In this document: positions 21,841 to 32,699 of the stretch, piece after piece
Layout: each line of letters starts with the position of its first letter
Numbering within the stretch: the stretch's first letter is position 1
Assembly: GCA_031772625.1 (NCBI GenBank)
Contig: CM062820.1
Span: 318,206,545 to 318,270,544, forward strand
Direction of reading: 5' to 3'
From: Pinus tabuliformis
Lineage: Eukaryota; Streptophyta; Pinopsida; Pinales; Pinaceae
Length of the DNA stretch: 64,000 bases
Position numbers and translations under genes: made by a program
Notes under the pieces: generated by a model
The model's input: the letters and a program-made list of their open reading frames with translations, nothing else
The model's database searches: none
What the model was told of the DNA's origin: nothing

Positions 21841-22768
21841 CTGTCCATGATCAAACCCAAAAAAAATTCTTAAGAAATCCAAGATAAACATTGAATAAAT
21901 GCCATGAATGAGGAATTTGATCTAATAGAGAATAATTAGACTCGGGAATTGACTCCAAGACCAACATGTAAAAATGTCGTAGGTACAAAATGGGTTTTCA
22001 AGAACAAATTAAATGAAGATGGACAAATTATCAGAAATAAAGCCAAATTAGTATGCAAAGGATATGGTTAGGTAGAGGGATTGGATTTTGAAGAAACATT
22101 CTCTCTTGTAGAAAGATTAGAAACAATTAGAATGTTCTTAGCTTTTGCGTGTCATAATAATTTTGAAGTATATAAGATAAATGTGAAATCATTGTTTGTG
22201 AATGGAGAAATTAAAGAAGTGTATATAGAATAGCCTAAAGTCTTTCAACTATCATACAATCCTGATGATGTATGTAGATTGAAAAAGGAACTATACGGAA
22301 TCAAGCAAGCTCCAATGGCATGGTACTCTAGAATAGAAAAGTATCTATAGCAAAAAGGCTTCAAGAGAGGAACAACTGACAACAATTTATATATAAAATA
22401 TGATAATGATAATCTTTTGGTTGTTATTATTAATGTTGATGATAGAATTTTTAGTAGTAATAAAGATTCACTAAAACAAGGATTTGTAACTAAAATTAAA
22501 TTTGAATTTGAAATGTTTATGGTTGGATAACTCTCATTCTTTCTTGGTTTACATATTACACAAAATCCAAAATGCATGCTCATCTCCCAACGAAAGTATC
22601 TAAAAGAAATGTTGAAGAAATTCAGAATGGAGGAATTCTCACTTGTCAACGCGCCTATGATCATTGGATGTAAATTAAATAAAGATGATGAATCACTTGA
22701 AGTTGAAAAAAATTGTATAGATCAATTATTGGGAGTTTGTTCTACCTAATAGCATCATGATCAGAAAT
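21841..22768 (+). pseudogene. pol: Ty1/copia reverse transcriptase
   Basis: Motifs in one frame with stops: VVGTKWVFKNKLNEDGQI, RNKAKLVCKGYG, GLDFEETFSLVERLETIRM, KINVKSLFVNGEI, YIE-PKVFQ, CRLKKELYGIKQAPMAWY and the catalytic loop INVDDRIF, in which the Tyr of YVDD is Asn. Then LSFFLGLHI and ISQRKYLKEMLKKF. The order is diagnostic of Ty1/copia. Confidence 0.9.
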
Positions 22769-23215
22769 TATGCTAGCTATTGGGCTATTAGCAAGGTACC
22801 AATCAACGCCCAAGCAAAGCTACCTGTTAGCAACAAAAATAATTTTCAGATATTTAAAAGGTAAAATGGACTCTGGACTATTGTATCTAAAGGGAAATAA
22901 CTTCTTACTAACAAAGTATATGGATGCTAACCAGGCTAGTTGTATATATGATAGAAAGAGTACAATAAGTGGTGCTTACTTTCTAGGAGATTCATTGGTA
23001 GCGTGGTCCAGAAAAAAAACAAACCTCTGTCTCACTATCTACTACGAAAGTTGAATACATAATATCTATTGTGTGTTGCACCTAGGTATTGTGGATGAAG
23101 AAGACACTCCAAGAAATGAAGGTAACATATGATGAACCAATTCCCATTAAATGTGATAATACAAGTACCATAAGTATATCAAAGAAGCTTGTTCATTCAA
23201 AAACCAAGCATTGTA
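22769..23215 (+). pseudogene. pol: Ty1/copia RNase H, truncated
   Basis: Reads AIGLLARYQSTPKQSYLLAT, RYLKGKMDSGLLY, KYMDANQASCIYDRKST (Asp), AWSRKKTN, then WMKKTLQEM, PIKCDNTSTISISKKLVHSK (Asp) and stops at SKTKH. The usual copia ending (HIDIRYHFIRD-type) and the 3' LTR are missing: within a few bases the sequence changes to reversed family-A 3' UTR. One frameshift lies near 23055. Confidence 0.88.
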
Positions 23216-23216
23216 A

Positions 23217-24590
23217 ACTGTTAACAAGCGCGAGAGAAACCACTAATAATGGCAATGGTCCTCAAGGTACTATCAGCACAATTCACGGAATGTGAATACA
23301 AGAACTGAAGTCGAACACCCGTGAAATCACTCGATCAAAAGCCAATGATGTGAACTTGTCATCGAGTGCGAAGAACATGACATTAAGGCATGTAAGCTCT
23401 AAGGTACTAGAAGGGAGTCTCTCGATCAACTTCCCATATAATGAGTTGAAGTCGACGTAAAGTGACCATGTCGAAGCAGGGCCATAATGAATCCCACATC
23501 ATCGACACGAGACGAGGGGATGCAAAATGATCTTGGATGATAAAGATAATTAGAGGTAAGTGTAACTGCAGAAGTCTTGAACATATCGGTGACACAACTG
23601 GAAGTTTGGCAGCTTTTGGATCCATGGGATCGGTGGTCACAATGACAAAGTAGAGATCAGATGGAAGGAAAAAAATGAATGGCCCAAACCCAGGAAGGTT
23701 AATGATGTAGAGGAACATGTCCCAACCCGACACAAAGCAAAAGTGTCATGTTCAAGAGTAAGCTGCCGACACAACTCGATAGATTTCCAAATTTTCCCCC
23801 ACCATTTATGGCAAGTACCCCACTTATTTTTTAATCGCAAGTTTGAAAGGGATAGCATATGCTTGCACTGTAAGTTCATCCTTCGGACAAATCCGACCTA
23901 GTAAGTTTAACGAGCCCTATGAAGGAGAAGCTCGTGTTCGTCATGGTGACAAATCCGATGTCGTTTAATAGTTTAACGAGTCCGACAAAGGTGTAACTTG
24001 GTATCTTTTTCATGTTTAGAGAGTTTGAAAAAGACACATAAAAGAAAACTCAACATGGTCCCTTTTCGTACGTTTGTGTCTCTCGAGCCCAAAAAGGTAG
24101 AAAACAATACATGAGAGAACCGCTTGACCATTTCAGCCAAGGGGTACCTTTTTCGTAAATAGTGCCTCCTAGCCCGAAAAGGGGTAAACTTATATCGGGC
24201 GCATGACGTTTCGCATCCATTAACGAGTTCAAAACGACAAGGGCTCGGCCATATTTTCATTTTTAAAAGGACGGAAAAGAGCTGAAAGCAGACCCCCCAT
24301 TTTTATTCTCTTTAACGAGTCAAAAAGGGAAAAAATACTCGACAATATATTAAAATGAGTTTAATGAGTCAAGAAAAGAGCTGAAATGTGACTCATTGCC
24401 ATCGCCGAACATTCATCACCTGTTGTTGCACAAGTAAGGTAAAGTGTATTATCGAGTCCTTAAGGTAAAATAGGTCAAAAATATTTACAAAACCTGATAT
24501 TTTCATGAAAAATGAATAAAAATGGGAAAAGTAAATATATTTTTACCATTTACAATTTTACCTTTGCAGTGAAGACTTTTTACCCACTTT
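23217..24590 (-). other. Family A second copy (A3): 3' UTR, minus strand
   Basis: Reverse complement of 11990-13195: shared are TCTCTCGCGCTTGTTAATGG at the truncated end, the CTCGTTAAA-type motifs at about 23910, 23970 and 24220-24365, and the TACCTTTTTCGTAAATA stretch. The polypurine tract and LTR are missing, cut at the junction with copia RNase H. Open frames here (for example minus 23407-23733) show no domain. Confidence 0.75.
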
Positions 24591-24599
24591 TGCCCTAGT

Positions 24600-26193
24600 T
24601 TTTCTGGAGCAGATTACGAGAGATCTGGAAGGTCAATCGATGAGCCGTTAGTTCCAGGTAACAGCTGAAATCCTAAGCTCCATTTTCATGCTATTCATTT
24701 ATATTTTTAGCCATTTTTTAAGGATTTTTAGGGGGTTTTTGAGAAATTTCTTTGCCCTCGATCGATGCAATTTTCGAGCACGGGATCGCGCCGGCCGAGG
24801 GTTATTTGCATAACCATCTGCGCTGACCGGTGCGACTGTTTCTAAAATAGGCGCGTTGGCACCGTGGATAGGGAAAAATCATCTTTCCTCAAAAACTGAC
24901 CATTAAAACTTGAATTTTATGTGTCAAAATTGATCATTGACTTAAATAAATGGCTTTTGCAGGAGAGAAATTGCCAAAAATGGTGGATTGGAAGGAAAGA
25001 GAACACAAAGAGGTTGACACCCAGGCATTGAACGATCCAAATTTCCTGGAGGCTTTGAGGGCTTGCAGGCTCCTCAAATTTTTCCTTACACCAGGGATGC
25101 GGGCCCAGCCCGAGCTGCTTCGATACTTGATAAGCCTTTGGGACATCAATCACGAGATTTTTGTCATTGGGGACCAGGAGCTGGAGTTGACAACTTCAGA
25201 TATCTACTTCATCATTGGACTGTCTCACAGAGGTGAGCTAGTGAACTTGTATGGGTCACGTCCAGTCGGGGCAAGCATATCTTCCCTGCTTGTCGAACAT
25301 TGTCCTGAGGCCTTGAAATCCAAGAGTGGGAAGATAGATATTTCTAGTGTGTGGGATTTGACACTGAGGGTGCTTCTATTGACTATCAACAGAGTGGCGG
25401 GGTCCCAAGTGGAACATGAGACTAACAAGTCGAAGTTCCTTTATGCTATTGACTGCACAGCTCCTACGATCTTCAACTGGGCAGAGGCCATGAAGATGAA
25501 CATCAAGTGCCAGTTGTCCAAGGCCAAGGCGAGGAATCTGAAGCAATTTGGCTTCAGATCAGTACTTGTGACCTTCTTCCTAGAATGAGTACCACTGTTC
25601 TAGTATCAGTTGACTGAGGTTGATCCTCCTATGCCACGTGATCCGTGAATGGCCCGCTGGAGTCGTTTGATGCCCAGGATCACTGGGGGTCAGCATATGT
25701 CATACCGACTGACATTCTTCTCATGGCTATGATGACAGAAGATTGTTGTGGAGGATTGGCCGTACAGTGGCATTGATTTCTATGGAGACCCAGATATGCC
25801 CTTACTAGATGGAGAGGACTTCGATGACGAAGGTAAAAAATCAAATTTTTGATTTTGATGTTTTTTAATTGTTTTTGGTATATGCATGCTTATAACATTT
25901 CTCTTGTTTATGTAGATGTTGGACCAGAGCATCTAGCCGGGATGTCCCTGATAGCCAAGCACATCCCCCGTCCTATTAATGTTGTCGCCCCTTATCAGGA
26001 AGGGAGCGATAATGAGGAGGAGATCACGAGGAACCTCGAGGGGTTGACTCATGGTATCCCGGAGTATGCTCGGATAGGAGACATGCCTCGGCAGTACCAG
26101 AGGCACACAGTGGGAGTCTCAGATCGGATCCGCCGACTGTTGAGTCATGTTGCATGAGCTATCTCATGCTATCATGACCACCATGATGAGTAG
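24600..26193 (+). pseudogene. A3 opposite-strand gene with two introns (PMD-like)
   Basis: Better preserved copy of the gene at 10113-11770. Predicted exons: about 24600-24657, 24963-25832, 25916-26193; introns 305 bases (GTTCCAG/GTAAC to TTTTGCAG/GA) and 83 bases (GACGAAG/GTAAAA to TTATGTAG/AT). The second intron is phase 1 in both copies and rejoins GAx to give Asp-Val-Gly-Pro. Exon 2 is open for 212 codons (24950-25588): WKEREHKEVDTQ, LLKFFLTPGMRAQPELLRYL, FVIGDQELELTTSDIYFIIG, LSHRGELVNLYG. Later stops at about 25587, 25602 and 25646 face Arg or sense codons in the other copy and fit C-to-T decay. Similarity to plant mobile domain proteins is suggestive only. Role in the element is unknown. 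If intron 1 is not used, ATG 24950 could start it. Confidence 0.75.
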
Positions 26194-26312
26194 TTCCTAG
26201 GTCTAGTACTTACATATTTTTTGAGGCTTGTATGCCACAGATGTATGAGCCCTGTGAGCCGCCGAGGTTATTAGAAAAACACATATTATTTTTTGGGTTT
26301 TGATGTATCAAA

Positions 26313-26313
<1 letters not shown>

Positions 26314-26358
<45 letters not shown>
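26314..26358. repeat. (CA)n-(TA)n microsatellite
   Basis: A run of CA dinucleotides followed by TATATATATA, lying in the 220-base gap between the convergent ends of the opposite-strand gene and aRNH. Confidence 0.95.
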
Positions 26359-26359
<1 letters not shown>

Positions 26360-26414
26360 GTTGTATTTTCCTGTCTATTATGGTACAAATGGTTTGTCTT
26401 ATCTTTCACATGTT

Positions 26415-26824
26415 TCATAAATGTCTATCCAACACGTAATTAGCTAATGCATCTGTCAATGTATTCATGCATCTAGGAATATGATGATATGTAATATAAT
26501 CAAAATGTCTTTCCAATAGACGAATATGGAGATACATTCGTAATATTTGAGGGTTCCTGATGGAATATTTCCCATTGAGTTGAAGGACGACAAGCTGTGA
26601 ATCCAGGTTGACAACCAATTCCCTGATGCCCAGGGTGATGGCTTCTGACAACAGTTTGATGACCGCATTGTATTCAACAATGTTGTTGGTTGTACGACCT
26701 AGGTAGATACCTTGAAGGTCAATCAACTCACCATTAGGGTTATAGATAGCCCATGCCATGGATGATAGGTTTCGGGTACTTCGGCAAGCACCATCGGTGA
26801 AACCAACATGAGGAGTGCAAACAT
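26415..26824 (-). pseudogene. A3: archaeal-type RNase H downstream of integrase
   Basis: Uninterrupted aRNH domain. Catalytic residues visible: HVGFTDGACRS (Asp), NNIVEYNAVIKLL (Glu), VVNLDSQLVVLQL (Asp), TLTDALANYVLDRHL (Asp). The middle matches the usual fold: WAIYNPNGELIDLQGIYLG, then SEAITLGIRELV. The open frame extends upstream to 26906, but the part before ADVCTPH looks like intron (T-rich, ends CTTTGCAG). Better preserved than the copy at 9501-9926 and collinear with it. Would cleave RNA in hybrids during reverse transcription. Confidence 0.88.
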
Positions 26825-26940
26825 CTGCAAAGCAAGAAAAACATAGTAAACAGGAAATTTGTTTGAAAACTATCACACAAAACCACGCTGTACAAAAATG
26901 AATCACACACTAATGTACATAAGTAACCATGCAAGATGAC
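26825..26940 (-). other. A3: predicted intron between IN and aRNH
   Basis: On the minus strand, donor CTTAG/GTCATC and acceptor TTGCTTTGCAG/ATGT, 116 bases with a T-rich end. Same place as 9427-9500. With these ends, the reading frame is off by one base, so either a small indel has occurred or a nearby donor is used. Confidence 0.45.
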
Positions 26941-27312
26941 CTAAGCATAGTACTTTTTGAGGTAAAGCCCGTTTCAGGGCTTATCGAGAGGATTTCCTTC
27001 ATAATCAATAAGCTCATAGGCTCCTTTCTGCAAAACACATTTTACAATATAGGGCCCATGCCACATAGGTTTGAACTTGCCTACCCCTAGCTTATCGTTA
27101 GCTTGGTCATATAGTAGGACCAAATCACCCTTAGAGAAAGCGTGAGGGGAGATCGACTGATCGAAATGGGATTTGACCCATTTCTTTTGTGCTTCGATGA
27201 CCAAGGTAGCGAGACGGTGAGTCTCGTCTAGTCATTCTAAATATAAGAGGAATTCCTCTTGAGGTGATGTTTTGGGGAGGATTTCAACAACTAACTTGAG
27301 TGAAGGAATCTC
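26941..27312 (-). pseudogene. pol: A3: integrase C-terminal region
   Basis: Reads IECEIPSLKLVVEILPKTSP, then LATLVIEAQKKWVKSHFD, FSKGDLVLLYDQANDKLG, MWHGPYIVKCVLQKGAYELI and a decayed end matching LYLKKYY. This is the part of integrase after the catalytic core plus the DNA-binding C-terminal domain. Only one stop in the linker and one near the end. Confidence 0.85.
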
Positions 27313-27365
27313 ACATTCGATCGGCCAAGTTGAAGCCGTGAACAAGGTTTTGGTGAAGTAAAATT
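27313..27365 (+). pseudogene. pol: Inverted integrase core fragment
   Basis: On the plus strand this short piece reads GQVEAVNKVLVK, matching the Glu-containing segment of the family-A integrase (compare VKAVNKVL at 9026-9050). It faces the minus-strand copy, so the junction at about 27312 joins two integrase pieces in opposite orientation. Confidence 0.65.
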
Positions 27366-28690
27366 ATAACTGCAGTCATGAACGAATTCTTCCAGCCCGA
27401 TAATGGGTCTATCCACAACAGATACATTCTATGGAAGATTTCCTTAGGTTAGAATCAATCAAGAGGGCCTACCTCTTGGTTGCTTATCCTACTTGATGAT
27501 GTCCTCACTTTCTCACTCCAACAATCTCTCGCTTCCTTCTTCAAGCTCTTGAAACAAATAAACAACAACAACACACAAACATAATAATAGACAAATTGCA
27601 ATTCAACCTACTTAATGAGTCAAGAAGCATTAAGGCATGAATATGTAATATTACAAAACATGTAGGAATTCAATCGATAGTTGCATATTTTAATATCAAA
27701 GAGAGATTACAACCATTCATCCTGACGTCGCAATCTTCCTCTGACAAGACCGGGTTCCCACACACTTCTGCTAGCATTCCATGATGGCTTCAAACAATAA
27801 TAGTTTAAAAGTTCTTCCCTCTAGACTTCATTCCAAACCAAACACACTTCTCCCTCACACAACTAGATGGCTACAACTAGTAATAGCTTGTTTGTCTAAT
27901 CAAAATAGTATACTCACACTTAGGCAAAACTCTAACTGCAACTCTAACACTAGTTTGTGTTTGGGAAGAAGGGAGGCTTATATAGGAAATATGGATGGGA
28001 GATGGATCCTCTTCTCATGGGAAAAGGACTTATCCCTTGAGGTAGTTCCATTACCAGACCATTTACCAGACTTCCATTACAGAGCTTCTAGAGCTCGAAG
28101 ATTCGGCTCTAATTTAAAAAAATTTCCATAATAGGATCGGTGCGACTAGAACACAGCTCAGTCACGTTGGTTGGTGCAGGGAATAGTGCTAATCTCTGTA
28201 CATCAGTGTGGGGGAGACAAAGGTCATTAGTGCTGACCTTGTAAACTGGGCAAAACAGAAGTTTCAGGGGAAATGGTGCAAAAGGGAAATGATCTGCTCA
28301 TGAAGAGGGACATAATGTGAGTTTCTCCATGAGGGAAAATGATGTGGGGTTCACTGTAGAGGTCCTCCAATATCAAGGAACAGGGAGTACAAGGACAGTG
28401 ACAAAATGCTGTGTAAGAGTAGTCAAGAGAGACAATGTTTAGGGAGGTACCTATACTTACAATAGCAATAATTAGTAGCCTATTATTCTTTCACAGGGGT
28501 AGAATGGTTAGTACAGGCCCTCTGACATTGATGTCAAATGGGGAGAGTTAGAAAACATTGAAGAATAAGGGGAGAATGAGTAAAAATTAGAAAATACGAG
28601 TAGTAACATACAAGGAGGATTAATACCACGTAGTATTTCCATTAATGACCTGCAATGTTTAGTGTTTCCATCAATTCCAAAGGGGGAGAT
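27366..28690. other. Unassigned region, no gene
   Basis: No recognisable domain on either strand; the open frame at 27781-28131 has none. From about 28140 the plus strand becomes purine-rich with several GGGGAGA stretches, resembling the untranslated region before the 3' LTR of some copia elements. Confidence 0.4.
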
Positions 28691-29889
28691 TGTTGGGAAA
28701 TGTGTTTCCATTAATGTCAAAGGAGAAGTCATTGATGTCAAGAGGTATTAAGCTTAGGGGGAGATTTTTGGAGAGTCACAGTTTGTTATTATTGATGTCA
28801 AACAATCATTGATGTGAGATTGATGTTTGATTTGAAATAATGTTGGGTGAAATGGATCATCTCAAATACTACTGCAAAGTCCTCATATAGATAGGCCTTA
28901 TAGACACCTTTCTAACAATATAGAGAACTTTGAAAAAATCCCTAGGATTGATGAGAAAATGCATTTTAAAGTCTATAAGTTAGTTAAAGCAAAGAGCTAG
29001 TTTAAGCCATTCAGCTTGGTTTGAGCCATTTGGGCCGTAGACCCTTAAATAGGCATGGGACCTAGTTATTTAGGCCATTTTGGCTAGTGTCAGTTTGGGA
29101 GGATATAGAAAAGCATACAAAGAAAATGCCCCAAGCCCCAAAATTCTTGAACCTACGTGGGACCAATCCCAAATTCGGGCTATTTGGGCCATTCAGGGCT
29201 TTAGATGTATTTCAAGCATTTGGAATCCCAATAAATTTACAAAGGAAAAAATAAATTTTCACCAAAGTCACTACTCTCCGTACAATTTGATCACGTGGCA
29301 GGGTGACATAGAAAAGTGACGTGGCACATGTAGTAAAGGTATCATATGGTATGTTGATGTGATGTTTTTGGATGGCCAAGTAGGCCAAATCCAAGTTAGA
29401 CATGACACATCCCAAGATTGTCGCATGGCCTAGATGACATCAACATGATGACAATATGATGATGTGGTAGGGATTTGGAGTTTGCAACGAGGGGGCATGT
29501 TCATTATTTTATGAAAAATGTTAGTTTGGGCCTTTAGGCTATTGACAATGGGATTAAAATAGGGCATAGGGCGCAGAGGGCCTTTCGGACTTTGGGCATT
29601 CGAACAAATATCCAAATTGTAAAAGAGAAAGGGCCCTGAGCCCCTCACCCATAAACTAGCATGGGACCCAATTTGGTTGTTCAACTCCATAAAGTGTTTA
29701 GGGAAGCAAGAGGAAAGAGCCCCAAACTCAAACAAATGCGATTAGCCCCTGAAGTAAAAAAATAGGGTCATGACCCATGGTTCTATCGTAGAGGAGCCAA
29801 GATAATGGAGTTTATTATTTTTGTGCTAAAGGAATTAAAGACATGGTCAACACCATGATTTTATGTTTGTGAAAGGTGCTACACACAGG
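28681..29889 (+). repeat. Polypurine tract and probable LTR start, host of element C
   Basis: AGGGGGAGAT at 28681-28690 directly precedes TGTTGGGAAATG, the classic layout of a polypurine tract and LTR start. The following 1.2 kb is non-coding and rich in GGGCC(A/T)TT-type stretches. Element C has inserted at 29890, so the rest of this LTR may continue after 53363. No second copy is visible in the window, hence moderate confidence. Confidence 0.45.
29885..29889 (+). repeat. Target-site duplication ACAGG of element C, left copy
   Basis: ACAGG here and at 53359-53363 immediately outside the TG...CA ends of element C; perfect 5-bp match. Confidence 0.9.
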
Positions 29890-30834
29890 TGTTGGGAACA
29901 AGATCCCCCAAGGACAGTTTTGGGGCTAAAAGCCCATGTTTTGAGTCGAATTTTGTAATAAAATAGTAAAGTCTCTGCATTTTGTGGTCGCGGAGTGTGA
30001 AGGTGTCATGAGTTAGAAAGGGTTGTCCGCCTTTAGATTTGTGAAGTAAAGTCGACTATAAAAGATCTACCCATGGTCCGTGGGATTGTATAAAAAGAGC
30101 TAAGTAAGTAAGCTCTAGGTAGTGGAGATAAGTCTTAGAGAGTGATAACTCTACAGTAAGAAGTCTAAGTTCGGGTCATAGCGTAGGTAGAGGCTTTGTA
30201 GCTGAGTGCGCAGAGGCCTAGGGTGGAAGCTCGCAGTTGAGTGTGTGGACCCTTGCAGCTATGTGCATAGGGTGGATAGAGTCTGTAATCACTTGAAAGA
30301 TATCAATAAAGAGAAGTATTCTGCAAATTCTGTGTCTTTGTTCCTATTAATGCATCCTGACATGTTATGTATGAAATTCATTTATAATTCTTATATGATG
30401 CGTGAATGTATGTAATTACGTTGGTTCAATGAATGCAAGTAAGAACATCTGTTTACACAGTGATAACTATGATTTTCTAATAAGATAAGTAAGGAACTCG
30501 AACTAGTTTGGGAATCTGCATGGTACGCTGCCATAACAGCGCGAAAGTACTTGAGCCACAGGTTAGGGCTGCACAAAGGTCAATCGTACCTTTTCACAGA
30601 GGTTCTAAAGGGCAGAATAGAGGGCTAGTTTGGCAAGCCCTAGAGCTAAGTAACCTACATGAAGACAGGAATAGGAGGAATAATCCGACATCACAACCAT
30701 CTCAAGGTGCAGAAACTTGGTTCTAGCATCCCCCCATATTGCTTTGGGTGAGACTTCAGTCCGCACTCAACGGGCTGATGCCGAAAGGGCCAGTAGTGTA
30801 GGGATTTGTTTGGATAAATAATGCTGAACCTGGG
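29890..30834 (+). repeat. Element C 5' LTR, first part
   Basis: Matches 52387-53330. TATA-like boxes TATAAAAG at 30057-30064 and TATAAAAAG at 30089-30097. It ends where element B begins; the last 21 bases of the LTR are at 42580-42600. Confidence 0.92.
30830..30834 (+). repeat. Target-site duplication CTGGG of element B, left copy
   Basis: CTGGG here and CTAGG at 42575-42579; the right LTR of element C shows the unbroken target, CTGGGTTAGG at 53333-53342, confirming the position. Confidence 0.88.
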
Positions 30835-31740
30835 TGTTGAAGCCCCAAAAATTGGGTCGACAACAAGGGGGATACCCGCCCGGTCCGGACCTTGGTTGGC
30901 AGCTCCTTATCCGTTTGGTATAGCGGGTCCAACTAGGGATAATGGGACCAGTTTCCCAATCTATGAGTGTGTGTGTGTAGAATTTGATGTTGCTGATCTA
31001 ACAGTTCCTATTTAAGATATTCTAATTCTAATTCTAATCTAATTCTATACTACTGTAATCTAATAAACATCACATCTAAGTCTATACTAACCCGGGATGT
31101 AATTCTTCTATTATGCGATCTAAATTGATTTCAAATAACAATTGGTAATAAAGATCATTCAACGATTATAAGAAAGGAAATCAATAAAGATGAACCACTT
31201 CGCATAAAAAGTTAGACAAAACAGTTGTGAAAAACATATCACATAATGAGCTATTCATACATTAGGCATAAATAAATAGCTATCATCGTACAAAAGTGCC
31301 AAATGATAACTCAAGCATTGACATGCAATAATACATAAACAACTAAAAACTGTATATCACTTTAACATATAAGCAGAAATGGTTAAGAGATAAAAGTACC
31401 ATTTATGACTAGTCCTACTCATAAGCTTCAAGCGACAATGATTTATCTCTCCTTGCTCTAACATCCACTAAGAGTACAAAAGTGCAACATCAGTAGCAGA
31501 TATCAAATGCAAACATCAACAAATCTTGATCCATTCATTCACCAAAACCTCCTCGGAGGGTGCAAAAGTGCATGTTCTAAGGACAAGTTTTTGATAAATT
31601 TCTGGACCCTTCTCTAAATGCATGAGAAGGGTTTAAATACTACTAACTAAATAACTTAATTACACAGATTCAGGATACGGTTTAAATGACCACCCTTTTT
31701 CTAAGCAAAACTATTTCTAAAAATTAAATCTAATATCTAA

Positions 31741-32013
31741 CTATTTCTGCATTTGCTCCTTAATGTTGCGAGCATTCAGTATTTTCCTGGGTAGAGTCGG
31801 CTGACTGTCTTCCGCTTTTGATTGAGCTAAGCAAACAGAAATGGTAAGAGCTGGCACCATTTTTTCAGCAACATCGATGATATACTCGAGAGTCATCCTC
31901 TGGCTATGTGGAATTACTGCGTATGCCCAGTAATAATCCAAGTTCAACTTGGTTAACCCTTGAATTGCTTCTGCCTTTTCTTTAGCTTTTGTTTCCAGTT
32001 TGTTCTTTACCAT
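31741..32013 (-). CDS. Open frame inside the element B LTR
   Basis: Ninety codons in element-sense orientation, within the LTR. Reads MVKNKLETKAKEKAEAIQGL at the start, then LDYYWAYAVIPHSQRMTLEY, then a polar tail. No known domain. The copy in the other LTR (41144-41350) keeps the C-terminal 68 residues with two changes but has an extra base near 41392 that breaks the N-terminal part. Not clearly a gene; it may be chance in a slowly diverging LTR. Confidence 0.3.
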   Translation of the reverse strand: MVKNKLETKAKEKAEAIQGLTKLNLDYYWAYAVIPHSQRMTLEYIIDVAEKMVPALTISVCLAQSKAEDSQPTLPRKILNARNIKEQMQK

Positions 32014-32086
32014 TGCTTTCTTGCATTTTTCGGGCTTACAAGTGACTGAGCAGTTAGAGGCTTTCCTTCTCGCACAATTTTCTCAG

Positions 32087-32116
32087 CGATGCGCGATTAG
32101 CGCTAATTGCGCATCG
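32087..32116. repeat. 30-base palindrome in element B LTR (one mismatch)
   Basis: Counterpart of the perfect palindrome at 41491-41520, half-site CGATGCGCGATTAGC. One C is T here (TAATTGCG instead of TAATCGCG). Confidence 0.9.
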
Positions 32117-32699
32117 GAAACTGCCTCCGTTCCTTGATCCGGGCTTCTCTGATGCGTTTTTCACCTTTAGCGCCTTTTTATTCACCGGGTATAAGCTTCA
32201 AAATTTGTAAAAATACTACTTTCGTGAGTTCCTGACCTTCAGCGTTAAACCGCCTGTAGATATCAACATCGTTCAATTACTCATTCAATCATGGCTGTAA
32301 ATTAAAGATCTGTAATGGATGGCTCAGCAGCGTTCTGTGAATATGCGGCTTTATTGCACGCGGTATCCATTTATGAGGGCGTATTTTCTCTGTCTTTGAA
32401 CATTGGAGCGTTACCCTTTTTTTTCCTCATAGCTTCCTGCACATTGCTTTGCGTAACTTCTATTTTTCGTTTCTGCAGTTCACAAGTGAGGAAAGAGTAA
32501 TGACAATAAAAATTGACAGGAAAGCTTTAAACTCTACGGATGTACAAAAACATGCCACTTGACGTAACCTGGCTCTTTGAAAAACACAAAACCATCTTTC
32601 ATTAACAACTGGCGTATAATTCATTAATTATCATTAAAGCGCGTATCCAGTTCTTGGTTTATGGAAAACTTTTTCTTGAATATTGAGCCAGGGAAATTT

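Larger units (their letters stand above)
23217..27312 (-). mobile_element. Family A second copy (A3), truncated at both ends
   Basis: Minus-strand copy containing the integrase C-terminal part, intron, aRNH, opposite-strand gene and 3' UTR in the same order as 9060-13195. Left end is cut in the 3' UTR, right end inside integrase, where it meets an oppositely oriented integrase piece. It lacks both LTRs. Its protein-coding parts are better preserved than those of the full unit. Confidence 0.8.

Noticed and set aside
22245-22664. Minus-strand open frame of 139 codons
   Set aside because: Antisense shadow of copia reverse transcriptase, whose motifs are clear on the plus strand.
24950-25588. 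Host single-copy gene
   Set aside because: A second copy lies at the same place in another family-A element, so it travels with the retrotransposon.
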